A program made the translations under genes and the position numbers. Shown piece by piece: positions 1-8,617 of a stretch of 64,000 nt of DNA. How positions within the stretch are numbered: position 1 is the first letter of the stretch; every line of letters begins with the position of its first letter. Source of the stretch: Brevibacterium aurantiacum (GTDB lineage Bacteria; Actinomycetota; Actinomycetes; Actinomycetales; Brevibacteriaceae); assembly GCF_007558825.1 (NCBI RefSeq), contig NZ_VLTK01000008.1:1-64000 (forward strand), given 5' to 3'. The notes under the pieces were generated by a model that was not told the origin of the DNA, did not search any database, and saw only the letters and a list, made by a program, of their open reading frames with translations.

Positions 1-574
1 CAGTTTCATGTTCGAGACTGGGCGTGTTTGTAGTCGACATGCTTCTCTCCTCTGGGCGTCCATCGCTTGCAGGAAAACTTCGTTGTTGCTTCCTGCTGTC
101 CCTGGTTGCTCGGAGCGCCTTTGCTTTTGCGATGTTGCACGGCAACTCACCGTTACCATTCACGGTATACGGCTCGTATATTGGATTCAAGAGGTTGAGT
201 TGCCGCCATCCACTCCTCCACCCGACGAGCGGATTTTCATCATCAGCTGCGACGAAGGTTAGGCATGATCGCTATGAGGTTGGGATGACGCAACGTCCAA
301 TGATGACGAAGCAGGAGATGGACATTCACAGACAAATCGAAACAGCAAGAACGGCCCCGGCCCCTCAAAGAACTCGTCGATCTCACAGGCCTCCTTCGCG
401 ACCTCGCAGTTGCCGCACTGCAACAAGCCCGGGCCCCAGAGCAGCAATCACGCGGGCAAAACCGGAACCAATATAGTCTCGTGCCCCTTTTCAGTGCACT
501 GTTCAACGACTGGGCCTTCTGTCCTAGGGTCAAGGCCTCGACCGTGCCCAGGCAATCGGCGCATAGATACCTGT
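1..574. other. Stretch without a supportable gene
   Basis: Several short overlapping open frames exist on both strands, but none has a convincing start with a ribosome site or a recognisable domain. Between about 300 and 510 a plus-strand frame has coding-like third positions (residues such as KELVDLTGLLRDLAVAAL), but it has no start of its own and is closed upstream by two TGA codons. It may be the end of a decayed or frameshifted gene. Confidence 0.4.
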
Positions 575-775
575 ATGGGATACAACTACAACGACGACGG
601 AGACGAAGACTGCTTCGACTCCTGCCTGAGTCTCTTCTCTCCGTTGCTCGGGCCACTGCTGATAGTCGTGCTCCTCTTCGTCCTCGCTGTTGCCGGCGCC
701 GGGGTCATCGACTCGTGGTTTGGCACCGACTTCGCGGGTTTCCTGGAGTCATTGCTTGACAAGGTCACAGGCTGA
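575..775 (+). CDS. Small single-span membrane protein, 66 aa
   Basis: Not a recognised family. The N-terminal segment is acidic and Cys-containing (MGYNYNDDGDEDCFDSC). One strongly hydrophobic helix follows at about residues 24-47, then a short amphipathic tail. I start it at the ATG at 575 because the longer upstream frame is Pro/Ser-rich and lacks coding character. It sits 6 bp before the next small membrane protein, so the two probably form one transcript. Function is unknown. Confidence 0.5.
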   Translation: MGYNYNDDGDEDCFDSCLSLFSPLLGPLLIVVLLFVLAVAGAGVIDSWFGTDFAGFLESLLDKVTG

Positions 776-781
776 TCTGCC

Positions 782-1117
782 ATGGACAGCTTCGGCCTCC
801 TTGGCTTCCTCGCCTCAGTGTCCATCGCAGTATCGTGGATCGCTGCTCGTTCTCTGACTGGTCTCATCGATGACCTCAGTATCGGCGGCAGAGCTTCAGT
901 GACTCCCGGTGAACCGGTCCTTCGGCTGCTGGGCATTGTGCTGACGGTCTCGACCCTCTTCGGCTTCGCTGGCCAGGAGAGTGCCAGCCTCGCTGAGATC
1001 GGGTGCATCCTCATCACCGTTGTAATGCTTTTCATCCTCGTCACGGCCAGTGTGGCAACCATCTTTGCTGGCCTGACAGATCCAGATCGAGCCACGCCTG
1101 GACCCCAACACCAGTAA
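782..1117 (+). CDS. Small integral membrane protein, 111 aa
   Basis: Unrecognised protein with three likely membrane helices at about residues 3-25, 46-66 and 70-95, and a short polar C-terminus. It follows the preceding small membrane protein by 6 bp and precedes the J-domain/NERD gene by about 65 bp, suggesting a three-gene transcript of membrane-associated products. No catalytic motif is visible. Confidence 0.55.
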   Translation: MDSFGLLGFLASVSIAVSWIAARSLTGLIDDLSIGGRASVTPGEPVLRLLGIVLTVSTLFGFAGQESASLAEIGCILITVVMLFILVTASVATIFAGLTDPDRATPGPQHQ

Positions 1118-1183
1118 TGGTGACGACCTTTCGAATCTGTACCGAACAGAAGGGACCAAGAACACAACCAAGGCGTGAGGACA

Positions 1184-2566
1184 ATGGCACAAGCACCGAA
1201 CATCACTTATTACGACATTCTCAACATCACCCCTGCCGCGACGGCTGAGGAGATCAAGAAGGCCTACCGCAAGGTCGCCAAAACCGATCACCCGGACCTC
1301 AACGGCGGGGAATCTTCTCCACGCTTCGTTGCGGCCCAGGAAGCGATGTCTGTGCTGTCCAATGCCTCATCCCGTGCCACTTATGACGCCTCGATCGGCG
1401 TCAAGACCAAGCCAGAACCTACTCCGAATCCGGGACCGCAAGCTCCCCCACGACCACGGCCGGGACCTCCCCGCTCCGAGCCGCCACCCAAGGCCCCCAA
1501 CTTCGGCCAGAATTGGGGTGAGAAGGAGTCGGCGAGGTACGAGGCCCCACTGCCGACGATCAACTTCGACTCCGTCTCCGTGCCTCGAGGTCCTCAGCGC
1601 TTCAGCCCACCGCTGGGGCGCACGTTCGGTGGCAAGTACACAGTGCCTGTCTCCATGCGCCTACGCCAGTTGGCCAATATTCTCATCGGCCCCGTCACCT
1701 TCGGGGGTGCGATCTTGAGCATGTACCTGGCAGCAACGCATGAGGACTGGTTCGTTCTCTTCTTGCCCGCTGCCGTCATCATCACCCCGTGGGCGGCATT
1801 CGTCGCGACCTTCAGAATCGACCGGATGCTGCCATTCGTCCTGCTGGCCGCCGTCACCGCGCTGTCCATCTTCTTCAACCCCATCGACCTGCTGGGGTTT
1901 ATGACCGTCTGGCTCGGAGTCTTCTTCGCTTGGGCTTCGGCGCCATTATCAGGCCGGTGGAAAGACACTCGAATCGTCGATGACAAAACGGCCATCTTCG
2001 ACATCTTCGGAACCCCCGGCAAGCGCCTGGAGGAGGCCTTCGGTGACCGGGGTGGTTTCGGATCTGTTGGCGAGCATCGCAGTGCCGAGCTCTTGCAGCT
2101 GCTGACTCGGTTCCCTGGGGTGAAGATCTTCCACGGTCTGCGCTTCGACGTCGACTCCGAGGCTGATGTCGATCATGCTGTGATCTATGGCGACAAGGTT
2201 GCTCTCATCGATTCCAAGATGTGGGCTCCGGGGCACGTGCAAGTGGCACCATCTCCTGGCTCGCCCGAGACGATGTTCTCTCCCACCATTGGTCAGGGTC
2301 AGATCCGCCCGATTCACATGAATGCTGCCGCGGCTAACTATCAGAAGATCCTCCCCGGCTACGAGGTCCGTCCTTGGGTGCTCATCCACTCAACGAAAGA
2401 GGACGCCGGCCACACATGGGATAACAACGCCAGCAATGGCATGGTCGTCGGAGACCCGCAGTTCGTCATCGCCGACATCGCCGAATGGTTCGCTTCCAGC
2501 GGTCGATTCGCCCCGGCTGTCGATCGTGAGCTCATGGGCAGAATCATGGCCATGGTCATCGCCTGA
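1184..2566 (+). CDS. J-domain / membrane / NERD-like nuclease fusion protein
   Basis: Residues 8-70 form a DnaJ domain with the HPD tripeptide at residues 36-38, the J-domain element that stimulates Hsp70 ATPase. A Pro-rich linker follows (about 78-115), then about four hydrophobic helices (about 165-260). A C-terminal domain (about 280-440) resembles NERD/PD-(D/E)XK nuclease-related domains, with the pattern VDHAVIYGDKVALIDSKMW, where D and xDSK fit the nuclease-like core. A start at ATG 1184 is favoured by GAGG just upstream; a GTG at 1175 is also possible. J-domain plus NERD is a rare combination. I infer a membrane-anchored chaperone-linked nuclease or sensor, perhaps belonging to the mobile element on which the following tagged genes lie. 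Confidence 0.65.
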   Translation: MAQAPNITYYDILNITPAATAEEIKKAYRKVAKTDHPDLNGGESSPRFVAAQEAMSVLSNASSRATYDASIGVKTKPEPTPNPGPQAPPRPRPGPPRSEPPPKAPNFGQNWGEKESARYEAPLPTINFDSVSVPRGPQRFSPPLGRTFGGKYTVPVSMRLRQLANILIGPVTFGGAILSMYLAATHEDWFVLFLPAAVIITPWAAFVATFRIDRMLPFVLLAAVTALSIFFNPIDLLGFMTVWLGVFFAWASAPLSGRWKDTRIVDDKTAIFDIFGTPGKRLEEAFGDRGGFGSVGEHRSAELLQLLTRFPGVKIFHGLRFDVDSEADVDHAVIYGDKVALIDSKMWAPGHVQVAPSPGSPETMFSPTIGQGQIRPIHMNAAAANYQKILPGYEVRPWVLIHSTKEDAGHTWDNNASNGMVVGDPQFVIADIAEWFASSGRFAPAVDRELMGRIMAMVIA

Positions 2567-2583
2567 TTGCTCATACCTTCATC

Positions 2584-2610
2584 TGCCGCACGTAGTGAGG
2601 GTATGAGCAA
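2584..2610 (+). repeat. Conserved leader and start-site repeat, copy 1
   Basis: The block TGCCGCACGTAG-TGAGGGTATGAGCAA directly precedes and includes the start of the 2603 gene. A nearly identical block lies at 5795-5821 before the 5814 gene. It carries the ribosome site (GAGGG) and probably part of the promoter, showing that these genes were duplicated together with their expression signals. Confidence 0.6.
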
Positions 2611-3550
2611 CCTCAATCGTGTGCAGGCGGGCATCCCCGAAGGTGGGCAATTCTCCGAGACGACCAAGACCAGGCCAGATGTTTCGGGTCTCGACATCGA
2701 TGGGCGCCGACTCGACATCGACGAGTATGACTCCGTCAATCTCGAACACTTCGATGATTTCAACGAAGCCCGAGCGACCAACGTCGGTGGTGACGAACAC
2801 ATCGTCGTGGGTACGAAGACCGCCGATTTCGTGCACATGGACCTCGGCTACGAGTTCGCCAACGCGCCGCAGGAGGAGAAGTCCGCCTATCTCAATGACA
2901 GGGAAGAGGTCATCTCCGACTTCATCAAGCATGGGTATGGGTCCCGCGTCAGCGTTGGGTACAGCTCTGATTGGGTTGAGACTCCAGTGGACTTCTGGAC
3001 TCACGCCAACGGCGAGCTGGGCACGGTTGAAGATGTGCGCAACGATCTGCGTCACAACACCAACTCCGATTCTTTCTCCGGGGACATCGCCGGCGACGCA
3101 TTCGCCGGACGCGACTCGTTCGAGGTCAAACTGGCTGCTCGTCTCGACGGCTACGACAAAGCTCCCCTGCCTCCTGTGCCGATGGATACACACCGAGTCG
3201 AGGCGATCTCAACCGAGTTCACCTCCGCCCTCGTCTCATCTGTCAATGAAGGTGGACCCAGGCGCCTGAATCCTGATTCCGAGGCCAGGTTGCGCGAATT
3301 CGCCGGGCGCTGGTGCCAGCGCCATTCCGGCTCCCTCCAAGCGTGGTCGAAAGACAACGATGCCTCACCCCGCACCGTGGGGAAGAAGTTGGCGATGGCT
3401 GCACGTGGCGGCAGTGGTTTTCACCAGGACTCCGGCGACCTCGACTCCAAGGTGATCACCGCCCGCCTCGATTCCAGTGCCGATGAACTCTCCGACGTCG
3501 ATTGGGATTTAGAACCCGACGACAACGGCGAACTCGCCATCACCGAGTAG
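2603..3550 (+). CDS. Tagged accessory protein (NRVQAGIPEGGQ N-terminus), 315 aa
   Basis: No known enzymatic family is recognised. The protein opens with MSNLNRVQAGIPEGGQF, a tag shared with the products at 3590, 5814 and 6800. The body is acidic. Its central part (about residues 45-115, with GTKTADFVHMDLGYEF) matches the 3590 product (TMDLGPKF) and the fragment at 6800, and its C-terminal third also matches the 3590 product. It is therefore a tandemly duplicated paralogue family. Start at ATG 2603 is fixed by the tag and by GAGGG upstream. Similar Val/Gln-Ala-Gly-x-Pro-x-Gly-Gly-Gln tags are common at N-termini of actinobacterial phage and integrative-element proteins (recalled knowledge). 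The role is unknown. Confidence 0.6.
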   Translation: MSNLNRVQAGIPEGGQFSETTKTRPDVSGLDIDGRRLDIDEYDSVNLEHFDDFNEARATNVGGDEHIVVGTKTADFVHMDLGYEFANAPQEEKSAYLNDREEVISDFIKHGYGSRVSVGYSSDWVETPVDFWTHANGELGTVEDVRNDLRHNTNSDSFSGDIAGDAFAGRDSFEVKLAARLDGYDKAPLPPVPMDTHRVEAISTEFTSALVSSVNEGGPRRLNPDSEARLREFAGRWCQRHSGSLQAWSKDNDASPRTVGKKLAMAARGGSGFHQDSGDLDSKVITARLDSSADELSDVDWDLEPDDNGELAITE

Positions 3551-3589
3551 ATCGAGATCACCCCTCCCGCAGTGAAAGGCACCGCATTC

Positions 3590-4681
3590 ATGAGCAACAC
3601 CAATCGCGTCCAGGCAGGCATCCCCGAAGGTGGGCAATGGTCAGAATCAGTTAAGGCCTGACCAGGGGTCACCGATCTTGGCGATGTGGGTCAACCCGAC
3701 GACACCACAGATCCAATCCCCACGCTCGAGGTCGGTGAGACCCACGAAATCGAAGCCGACGGCGAAGTCTTCGACCGCATCGAAGTAGTCAATCCCGGCG
3801 ACGGGGGCTACCTCGTCACTGGGACAGTGCGGGACAACTTCTTCACCATGGACTTGGGCCCGAAATTCAATGATTCCGATGTCGACGAGAAGGAGGAATA
3901 CCTCAACCACCGTTCCGAGGTTATCGATAGCTTCTTCGTCGAACGCTTCGGAGACAGTGACGGCTTCGGTGGAATCGATCACGGTATCCACGGACCGTCC
4001 TGGGATGCTGCCGAATTCGAGTTCTCCCAACCCATCGCCGAACAAGCGACAGAAGGACAGGCTGCCGAAGCCTTATGGGAGAACACGTCGGCGGTGGCCA
4101 TGCACAACGAGATGGATCCAGGCACCTACGGGTCAGAGGATGCCACCTCGGTATTGCGCGAACGCCTTGCCGAGTTCGATCGCACTCGTCTGCCCGCCCG
4201 CGAGGTCTCCGATGACGAGAAATCTCAAGTCATCGACGGCTACACGGACGCCGCACTGGCTGAATCACGGGATGCCTACATCGGTGAGCATCCTGAGTTC
4301 ACCCCAGACGAGGTTGACCAAGCCTGGGGTCTATTCACCGTCGAGAAGGTGCCAGCATCAATCAAAGATGAGTACACCCAGACTCTGGGCCCGTGGCTGA
4401 AGAACAATTCCGGCGATGTTGACCATTTCACAACCGAGCATCATGAGGAGCCGGGGCTCAACGACGTCGGCCGACGGCTCTATGGCAGCTCGACGCCGGG
4501 AAGCCCATATGCTCCCAACGATCCGAGCGCGAAGTTCGACGACTCTGACTCCAATCTCGAAGCCCAAGTAGTCGGACGCAGGCTCCTCCTCTCGGCTTAC
4601 GATCCTGAGTCTCGTCGCCTCCAGGGCTTCTTCCGCAAGCGTTTCAAACCCACCTTCTTCGGGGAGATGCGATGGGAATGA
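3590..4681 (+). pseudogene. Tagged paralogue interrupted by an in-frame TGA after 23 codons
   Basis: Translation from ATG 3590 gives MSNTNRVQAGIPEGGQWSES followed by VKA, then TGA at 3659-3661. The same frame continues openly as PGVTDLGDV for another 340 codons. The paralogues have K-A/T-R-P at this site, so an Arg codon has become TGA. The remaining protein (about 331 aa from a GTG at 3686) is intact and clearly related to the 2603 product in its middle and C-terminal parts. Either this is a young nonsense mutation, or TGA is read through, or an internal GTG start removes the tag. No ribosome site precedes the GTG at 3686. Confidence is high that the frame is disrupted and low about expression. 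Confidence 0.7.
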
Positions 4682-4725
4682 GTGCCGCCCACGAGCCAAG
4701 CAGAGACACCACATCAGTGAAGAGT

Positions 4726-5763
4726 ATGAGCACACGACACGAGCCCCAGAACGACCAGCGCACTGACGGCCTGGTCACCGGTGACCACCAGCCGCAGTCC
4801 ACCGCTGAAATTCTCGCACGGGCGATTGGCGAGACTTACAGTACTGACGCGGCATTGTCCGAGAAGCTCGACACCGCCGTTCACCAACGCTTCACCCGAC
4901 TCGACGATCACTACGACGATCCCGATGCTGAAATCTGTTCTATCCTGGGTCTCGAACATCAGTGCCTGAACTCGGAGACTCGTGGAAGCAACAGGCGTCG
5001 TGAAATGGAAGTACATGGAGACTTGGAGGACCTTGAACCACTTCAAAGCCTCCCCGGCTTCATCGAAATCGAATCCGATGACTTCTTCGACGAGCGCGGC
5101 ACCGCAACTCTGGTCCTCGACGACCGTAACCCCCGGCTCCTGGCACTGATGGAAGTCAGAGCGGAATACTGGGCCAATAACTGGACTCGCGAAGAGGCTG
5201 ACGGCATTGTGTCGGGCAAATACGCCCCCTGGAACCTCACAGCCGATCGCGACGCTCTCGTCGCAGCCCACCGAAATCTGCGCAAGAACACGCCACTGCC
5301 GCGGATGAAGACCGCCACCGAAGCCCGTCAGCAGGTTCGCGTAAGCTCGCGCATCCTCGCCTGGCTCGACGACGAAAACTCGACAGAGGCTCCCCCAGCC
5401 GCAACCCTCGATTCTGAGCACACCAGCCCTGAGCTTCCGACAGACTTCGAATCGTTGGCTCACATGCGATCAGAACGGTTTGCGACCGCGGCAGTTGCCC
5501 GTGATAACCCCGGTGACTTCATCGCAATCGAAGCTCGGGAGAAGGCGGCAGACATCTTCGGTGACTATGTCGAGATGTTCATCAGCAAGCGGAGCAAAGA
5601 GTCCGAATACGCTCGCATCGTCGGTGCTGAAGAGTTCGCTCACCATAAGGCGAAACTGGCTCTGTGGCAGACCGGGTGGACGTCGACGACTCCTTGTCCA
5701 CCGATGCCCACAAACTATGTGGGACTGCCGCCTCAGTTGAAGTCTGACCTCAACCTGAACTGA
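4726..5763 (+). CDS. Uncharacterised acidic accessory protein, about 345 aa
   Basis: Unrecognised soluble, acidic protein without membrane segments. A segment near residues 190-205 (TREEADGIVSGKYAPWN) and the C-terminal helical part show no catalytic signature. Two starts are possible: ATG 4672 (preceded by GGGGAG and overlapping the previous stop) and ATG 4726, which lies in AGTGAAGAGTATGAGCA, very like the AGTGAGGGTATGAGCA that starts the 2603 gene. I chose 4726 for that reason. It lacks the NRVQAGIP tag of its neighbours but shares their strand, spacing and presumably their transcript. Confidence 0.5.
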   Translation: MSTRHEPQNDQRTDGLVTGDHQPQSTAEILARAIGETYSTDAALSEKLDTAVHQRFTRLDDHYDDPDAEICSILGLEHQCLNSETRGSNRRREMEVHGDLEDLEPLQSLPGFIEIESDDFFDERGTATLVLDDRNPRLLALMEVRAEYWANNWTREEADGIVSGKYAPWNLTADRDALVAAHRNLRKNTPLPRMKTATEARQQVRVSSRILAWLDDENSTEAPPAATLDSEHTSPELPTDFESLAHMRSERFATAAVARDNPGDFIAIEAREKAADIFGDYVEMFISKRSKESEYARIVGAEEFAHHKAKLALWQTGWTSTTPCPPMPTNYVGLPPQLKSDLNLN

Positions 5764-5794
5764 CGTCGCCTGCCCTCTCGGCGTATCGGCACTT

Positions 5795-5821
5795 TGCCGC
5801 ACGTAGAGAGGGTATGAGCAA
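5795..5821 (+). repeat. Conserved leader and start-site repeat, copy 2
   Basis: TGCCGCACGTAG-AGAGGGTATGAGCAA repeats the block at 2584-2610 almost base for base, covering the ribosome site and first codons of the 5814 gene. The bodies of the two proteins differ, so a promoter/leader/tag cassette appears to have been copied in front of unrelated coding sequence. Confidence 0.6.
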
Positions 5822-6779
5822 TCAGAATCGAGTACAGGCAGGCATTCCCCAAGGTGGCCAGTGGTCAGAGACGGCCAAGGCCCGGCCACCAGTTCCCACG
5901 TTCGGACGCAATTACGAGCAGTCACGCTACGAAATGCTCCGCGCCAACAAGTTCGTTCCCGCCGATCAGGTGAAGCTCTCAGGCGGCACGGCCACAAAGT
6001 GGTGTCAAGCCGCCGAAGCCACGGGCGAGTTCAACACCGAGGGTGGATTTGAACGGATGAGCCGCTCACCGAAGGCAATCGGGTCCCTGCGCCAGACCTA
6101 CCGTGGCCAGGATTTCGCGCTGACGATGCCGTCGGTGACCTCGGTGCGACGCATGGCCGCAGAAGTCGACCCACGGGGCACACCCTTCGACATCCCAGTC
6201 TCCATCCCTGACGGCAAAGGTGGACAGACTATCGGTTGGGTCAGGGTCAGCCAAGACAAGGGCTCCGGCTGGAATGTCCAGACCCTTGGTGAGCGCACGA
6301 ACACTGACTCTGCCACCGTCGGTGCTGGGGTGAAGTCGATGCTTGAAGCCAGGCGGATCACCGATCACCTCGACGGCAAGACGAAGAAGGACATGATCGC
6401 TGACTTCCGTGAGACTCGGCGTCAGTCGTTTGCCAAACGCAGCCACAAACTGAAGTCCCCTTGGGTGGATTCAGTCGGCTTCGACGAGCACGAGAAGGAA
6501 GTCCTGGTCACGACTACGTCTGGTCGCAGCTACCGCTACCCCTACGGCAAAGACGTATTGGAGGCCATTCGCACCACCCACAAGCCCGGCCAGTACATCA
6601 ACAAGGTCCTCAAAGGCACTGGCGAAGTCGAGGTCTCAGAGTGCCAGCAGTGCCATCGCACCTTCACTTCCGTCGGCACGCACCAGTGTCCTGCCGGCCG
6701 TCGCAAGGATGGTCCACACATGCGAACGAGGCACGCGGCCACGAAGTTGCATGAGCGCGTCACCAAAGCCAATTCCTGA
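5814..6779 (+). CDS. Tagged protein with KTSC-like domain and C-terminal Cys/His cluster, 321 aa
   Basis: The N-terminus MSNQNRVQAGIPQGGQW is the shared tag. Residues about 215-270 (VDSVGFDEHEKEVLVTTTSG, then RSYRYPYGKDVLEAIR and GQYINKVLKG) fit a KTSC-type domain, a small fold often attached to nucleic-acid-related enzymes in mobile elements. It is followed by a zinc-binding-like cluster CQQCHRTFTSVGTHQC near residues 280-295. This suggests nucleic-acid or protein binding. It is followed 20 bp later by another tagged gene. No enzyme activity can be assigned. Confidence 0.6.
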   Translation: MSNQNRVQAGIPQGGQWSETAKARPPVPTFGRNYEQSRYEMLRANKFVPADQVKLSGGTATKWCQAAEATGEFNTEGGFERMSRSPKAIGSLRQTYRGQDFALTMPSVTSVRRMAAEVDPRGTPFDIPVSIPDGKGGQTIGWVRVSQDKGSGWNVQTLGERTNTDSATVGAGVKSMLEARRITDHLDGKTKKDMIADFRETRRQSFAKRSHKLKSPWVDSVGFDEHEKEVLVTTTSGRSYRYPYGKDVLEAIRTTHKPGQYINKVLKGTGEVEVSECQQCHRTFTSVGTHQCPAGRRKDGPHMRTRHAATKLHERVTKANS

Positions 6780-6799
6780 GCAGTAGGAGCATTGAGACG

Positions 6800-7180
6800 A
6801 TGAGCGCACAGAACCGAGTACAGGCTGGCATTCCGATCGGTGGCCAGTGGGCTGAATCGGCGAAGGCTCGGCCCGATGTCACCGGCCTCGACGTGAAAGC
6901 GTTTCAGGCCGGAGACATGACCGGCGTCGAGTTCGGTCACGGCGACCCTGACACCGAGGCTCGCATCGGAAAGTACTTCGACGACTTCAACGACGGGCTG
7001 GATGTCGGAGCACGTCGGCCGCAGTCCTATGTCACGACCGATGACCTGCATATCGTGACCACCGACATCGGCTTCGACGTACAGATTGACCGGACGAGGT
7101 CAGCCTCATTGGTCTACTCCTCGTGGCTATCGAATCTTTGGTGGCCAAATCAGTCAGGCATGTGTTACACAGTTGAATGA
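6800..7180 (+). pseudogene. Truncated tagged paralogue
   Basis: It starts MSAQNRVQAGIPIGGQWAES and runs through the paralogous core (KYFDDFNDGLDVGARR, TDDLHIVTTDIGFDVQID), which aligns with the 2603 product. At about 7085 the similarity stops and the frame runs about 30 unrelated codons to a stop at 7180. The 3' two thirds of the gene are missing, so 7085 is a rearrangement breakpoint and probably the edge of this accessory block. Confidence 0.7.
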
Positions 7181-8034
7181 GGCCACCGACAGGCGAACGT
7201 CGTCGAAACCGAGGGCCCGAACATCAGGGGCTCAGATGAAGGCATCATCGACCGAAGACCGCGATTGGGGAACACTCGCTGACAGAACCACATGGCCCGA
7301 CGCGAACATATCCATTGGGTGCATCTGCAAGATCTTCTACTTGCGCGGCAGATGAATCGGACCGGTACACTTCTATACCGAGCCTAACGTCGCCAACACC
7401 GACAGTCACATGGGATCATCGCAACCGCAGGCAAGCGCGATGGTAACTCAGCGCGCCGCGTCTGCAATGACCTAAAAGTGCAGAACCCCGTGGCCTTCGT
7501 AATCACGGGGTTCGCACATCAAATCTCAAAGCGTCATCGCATGCTCGAACATGCGGCGCTCTTACGGACCTCCACGTGAGCGGAGACGAGAGACCTGCGC
7601 GTAGAAACATTTGCTGCGATCCAACCGGCGAGCATCAGCGCGAACGCGGCAGGTAACAGCGATCGCGGCCATCTGGAACGCGATAATCGGCATCACCTGC
7701 CCGGGCCTGTCAGTAGTCAGGGCATGCTGCAGCGTGGGGACTCTCGGCCAGCCGGCCGCACGTCCGATCGCAGCCGCGATTGACTACAAGACCGGTGAAG
7801 AAAACAGACACGCCACAGCGAAGCTCAGCGCCAGCAGGGCAGGCAACGCGATCAGCACCGGCTTTGAGCAGAAGCGGTCGAGGGGTTGCCGATCAGAACG
7901 GACCCTGTAGCGCCGACAATGACCTATACACACACCATGACGAAGCCCGGCCCTCGAGCTCGCCATCGTCAAAAGAGCCGCTGTCATCCTCAACGCAGGC
8001 GGAGTTGCCGAGGCTGCTGGAGACCACGGCGAGC
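7181..8034. other. Decayed intergenic sequence with no intact gene
   Basis: No supportable gene is present. The minus strand between about 7600 and 7880 contains a hydrophobic stretch (SKPVLIALPALLALSFAVAC) interrupted by stops, which looks like the ruin of a membrane protein I cannot name. The stretch also holds the hairpin at 7483-7513. Confidence 0.4.
7483..7513. terminator. Perfect 10-bp hairpin, probable terminator
   Basis: GAACCCCGTG at 7483-7492 and CACGGGGTTC at 7504-7513 are exact reverse complements around an 11-nt loop. No T-run follows on the plus strand, so it may act in either direction or be a relic from a lost gene end. Confidence 0.5.
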
Positions 8035-8214
8035 AATGATCTGGGCAAGACCAAGCCGTACAAGGATGCCTACCGGAGCCGACTGGACCGCCTGGCCGAC
8101 ACCGGCGGCGACGAATCCGTGGTCATTGATGAGACGCTGACGGCGTTCACGCTCAACGGCCATGTGCTGGAGGACCTCACGCGCGAGCCCGCCCCGAAGG
8201 AGGTCGTTGCCTGA
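8035..8214 (+). pseudogene. C-terminal fragment of a heme oxygenase
   Basis: The last 60 codons (GKTKPYKDAYRSRLDRLAD, then DETLTAFTLNGHVLEDL) match the C-terminal helices of HmuO-type biliverdin-forming heme oxygenases, which have K-xx-YRxxLDxL and E-xxxAFxLNxxxFxDL patterns. The catalytic N-terminal part with the heme-ligand His is absent and the upstream frame is unrelated. It is a relic of a heme-iron degradation gene, in keeping with the iron-uptake debris next to it. Confidence 0.55.
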
Positions 8215-8219
8215 GGGAG

Positions 8220-8528
8220 GCCCAGAGCAGGAAGTACGTGCTCCTCGACGAGCCCCTCAACAACCTCGACCTCAAACACATGACGGAGATCATGAAACTG
8301 GTCCGGAGGATGAGCGATGAACTGAGAAAGAGGATCGTCATCGTCCTCCATGACATCAACTTCGCCCCGACCTACAGTGATCGGATCATCGCCATGCGCG
8401 AGGGCAGGGTCGTCGCCGACGCCGATCGGGACGCGATCATCACTCCCGAGGTGCTCGGTCGGGTCTACGACACCGAGATCGAAGTGCGCAAGATCGACGG
8501 CCGCCCCGTGACCCTCTACTACAACTGA
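8220..8528 (+). pseudogene. C-terminal fragment of an iron-siderophore ABC importer ATPase
   Basis: The frame begins inside the Walker B region (KYVLLDEPLNNLDLKHMTEI), followed by the H-loop (VIVLHDINFAPTYSDRIIAM) and the C-terminal tail ending in LYYN. The LDEPLNNLD and HDIN-A-YSD pattern is typical of FepC/CeuD-like ATPases for ferric siderophores. Walker A, the Q-loop and the LSGGQ signature are missing and there is no proper start, so it cannot bind ATP. It abuts the heme-oxygenase tail at a deletion scar. Confidence 0.8.
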
Positions 8529-8567
8529 GCACGCGCAATTGTGAGTTATCACACTGAACGTCGGGTT

Positions 8568-8584
8568 TTCTACCTATAGTAGAA
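8568..8584. promoter_or_regulatory. Palindromic operator candidate before the copper pair
   Basis: TTCTAC-ctata-GTAGAA is a perfect inverted repeat 33 bp upstream of the YcnI start, in AT-richer sequence likely to be the promoter. Its form resembles operators of the BlaI/CopY winged-helix family, which often controls actinobacterial copper or cytochrome-oxidase genes. No such regulator is encoded in this window, so this is inference. Confidence 0.35.
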
Positions 8585-8617
8585 GAATCGGGGAGTTCCG
8601 GGTCTACCCTGGACGAT

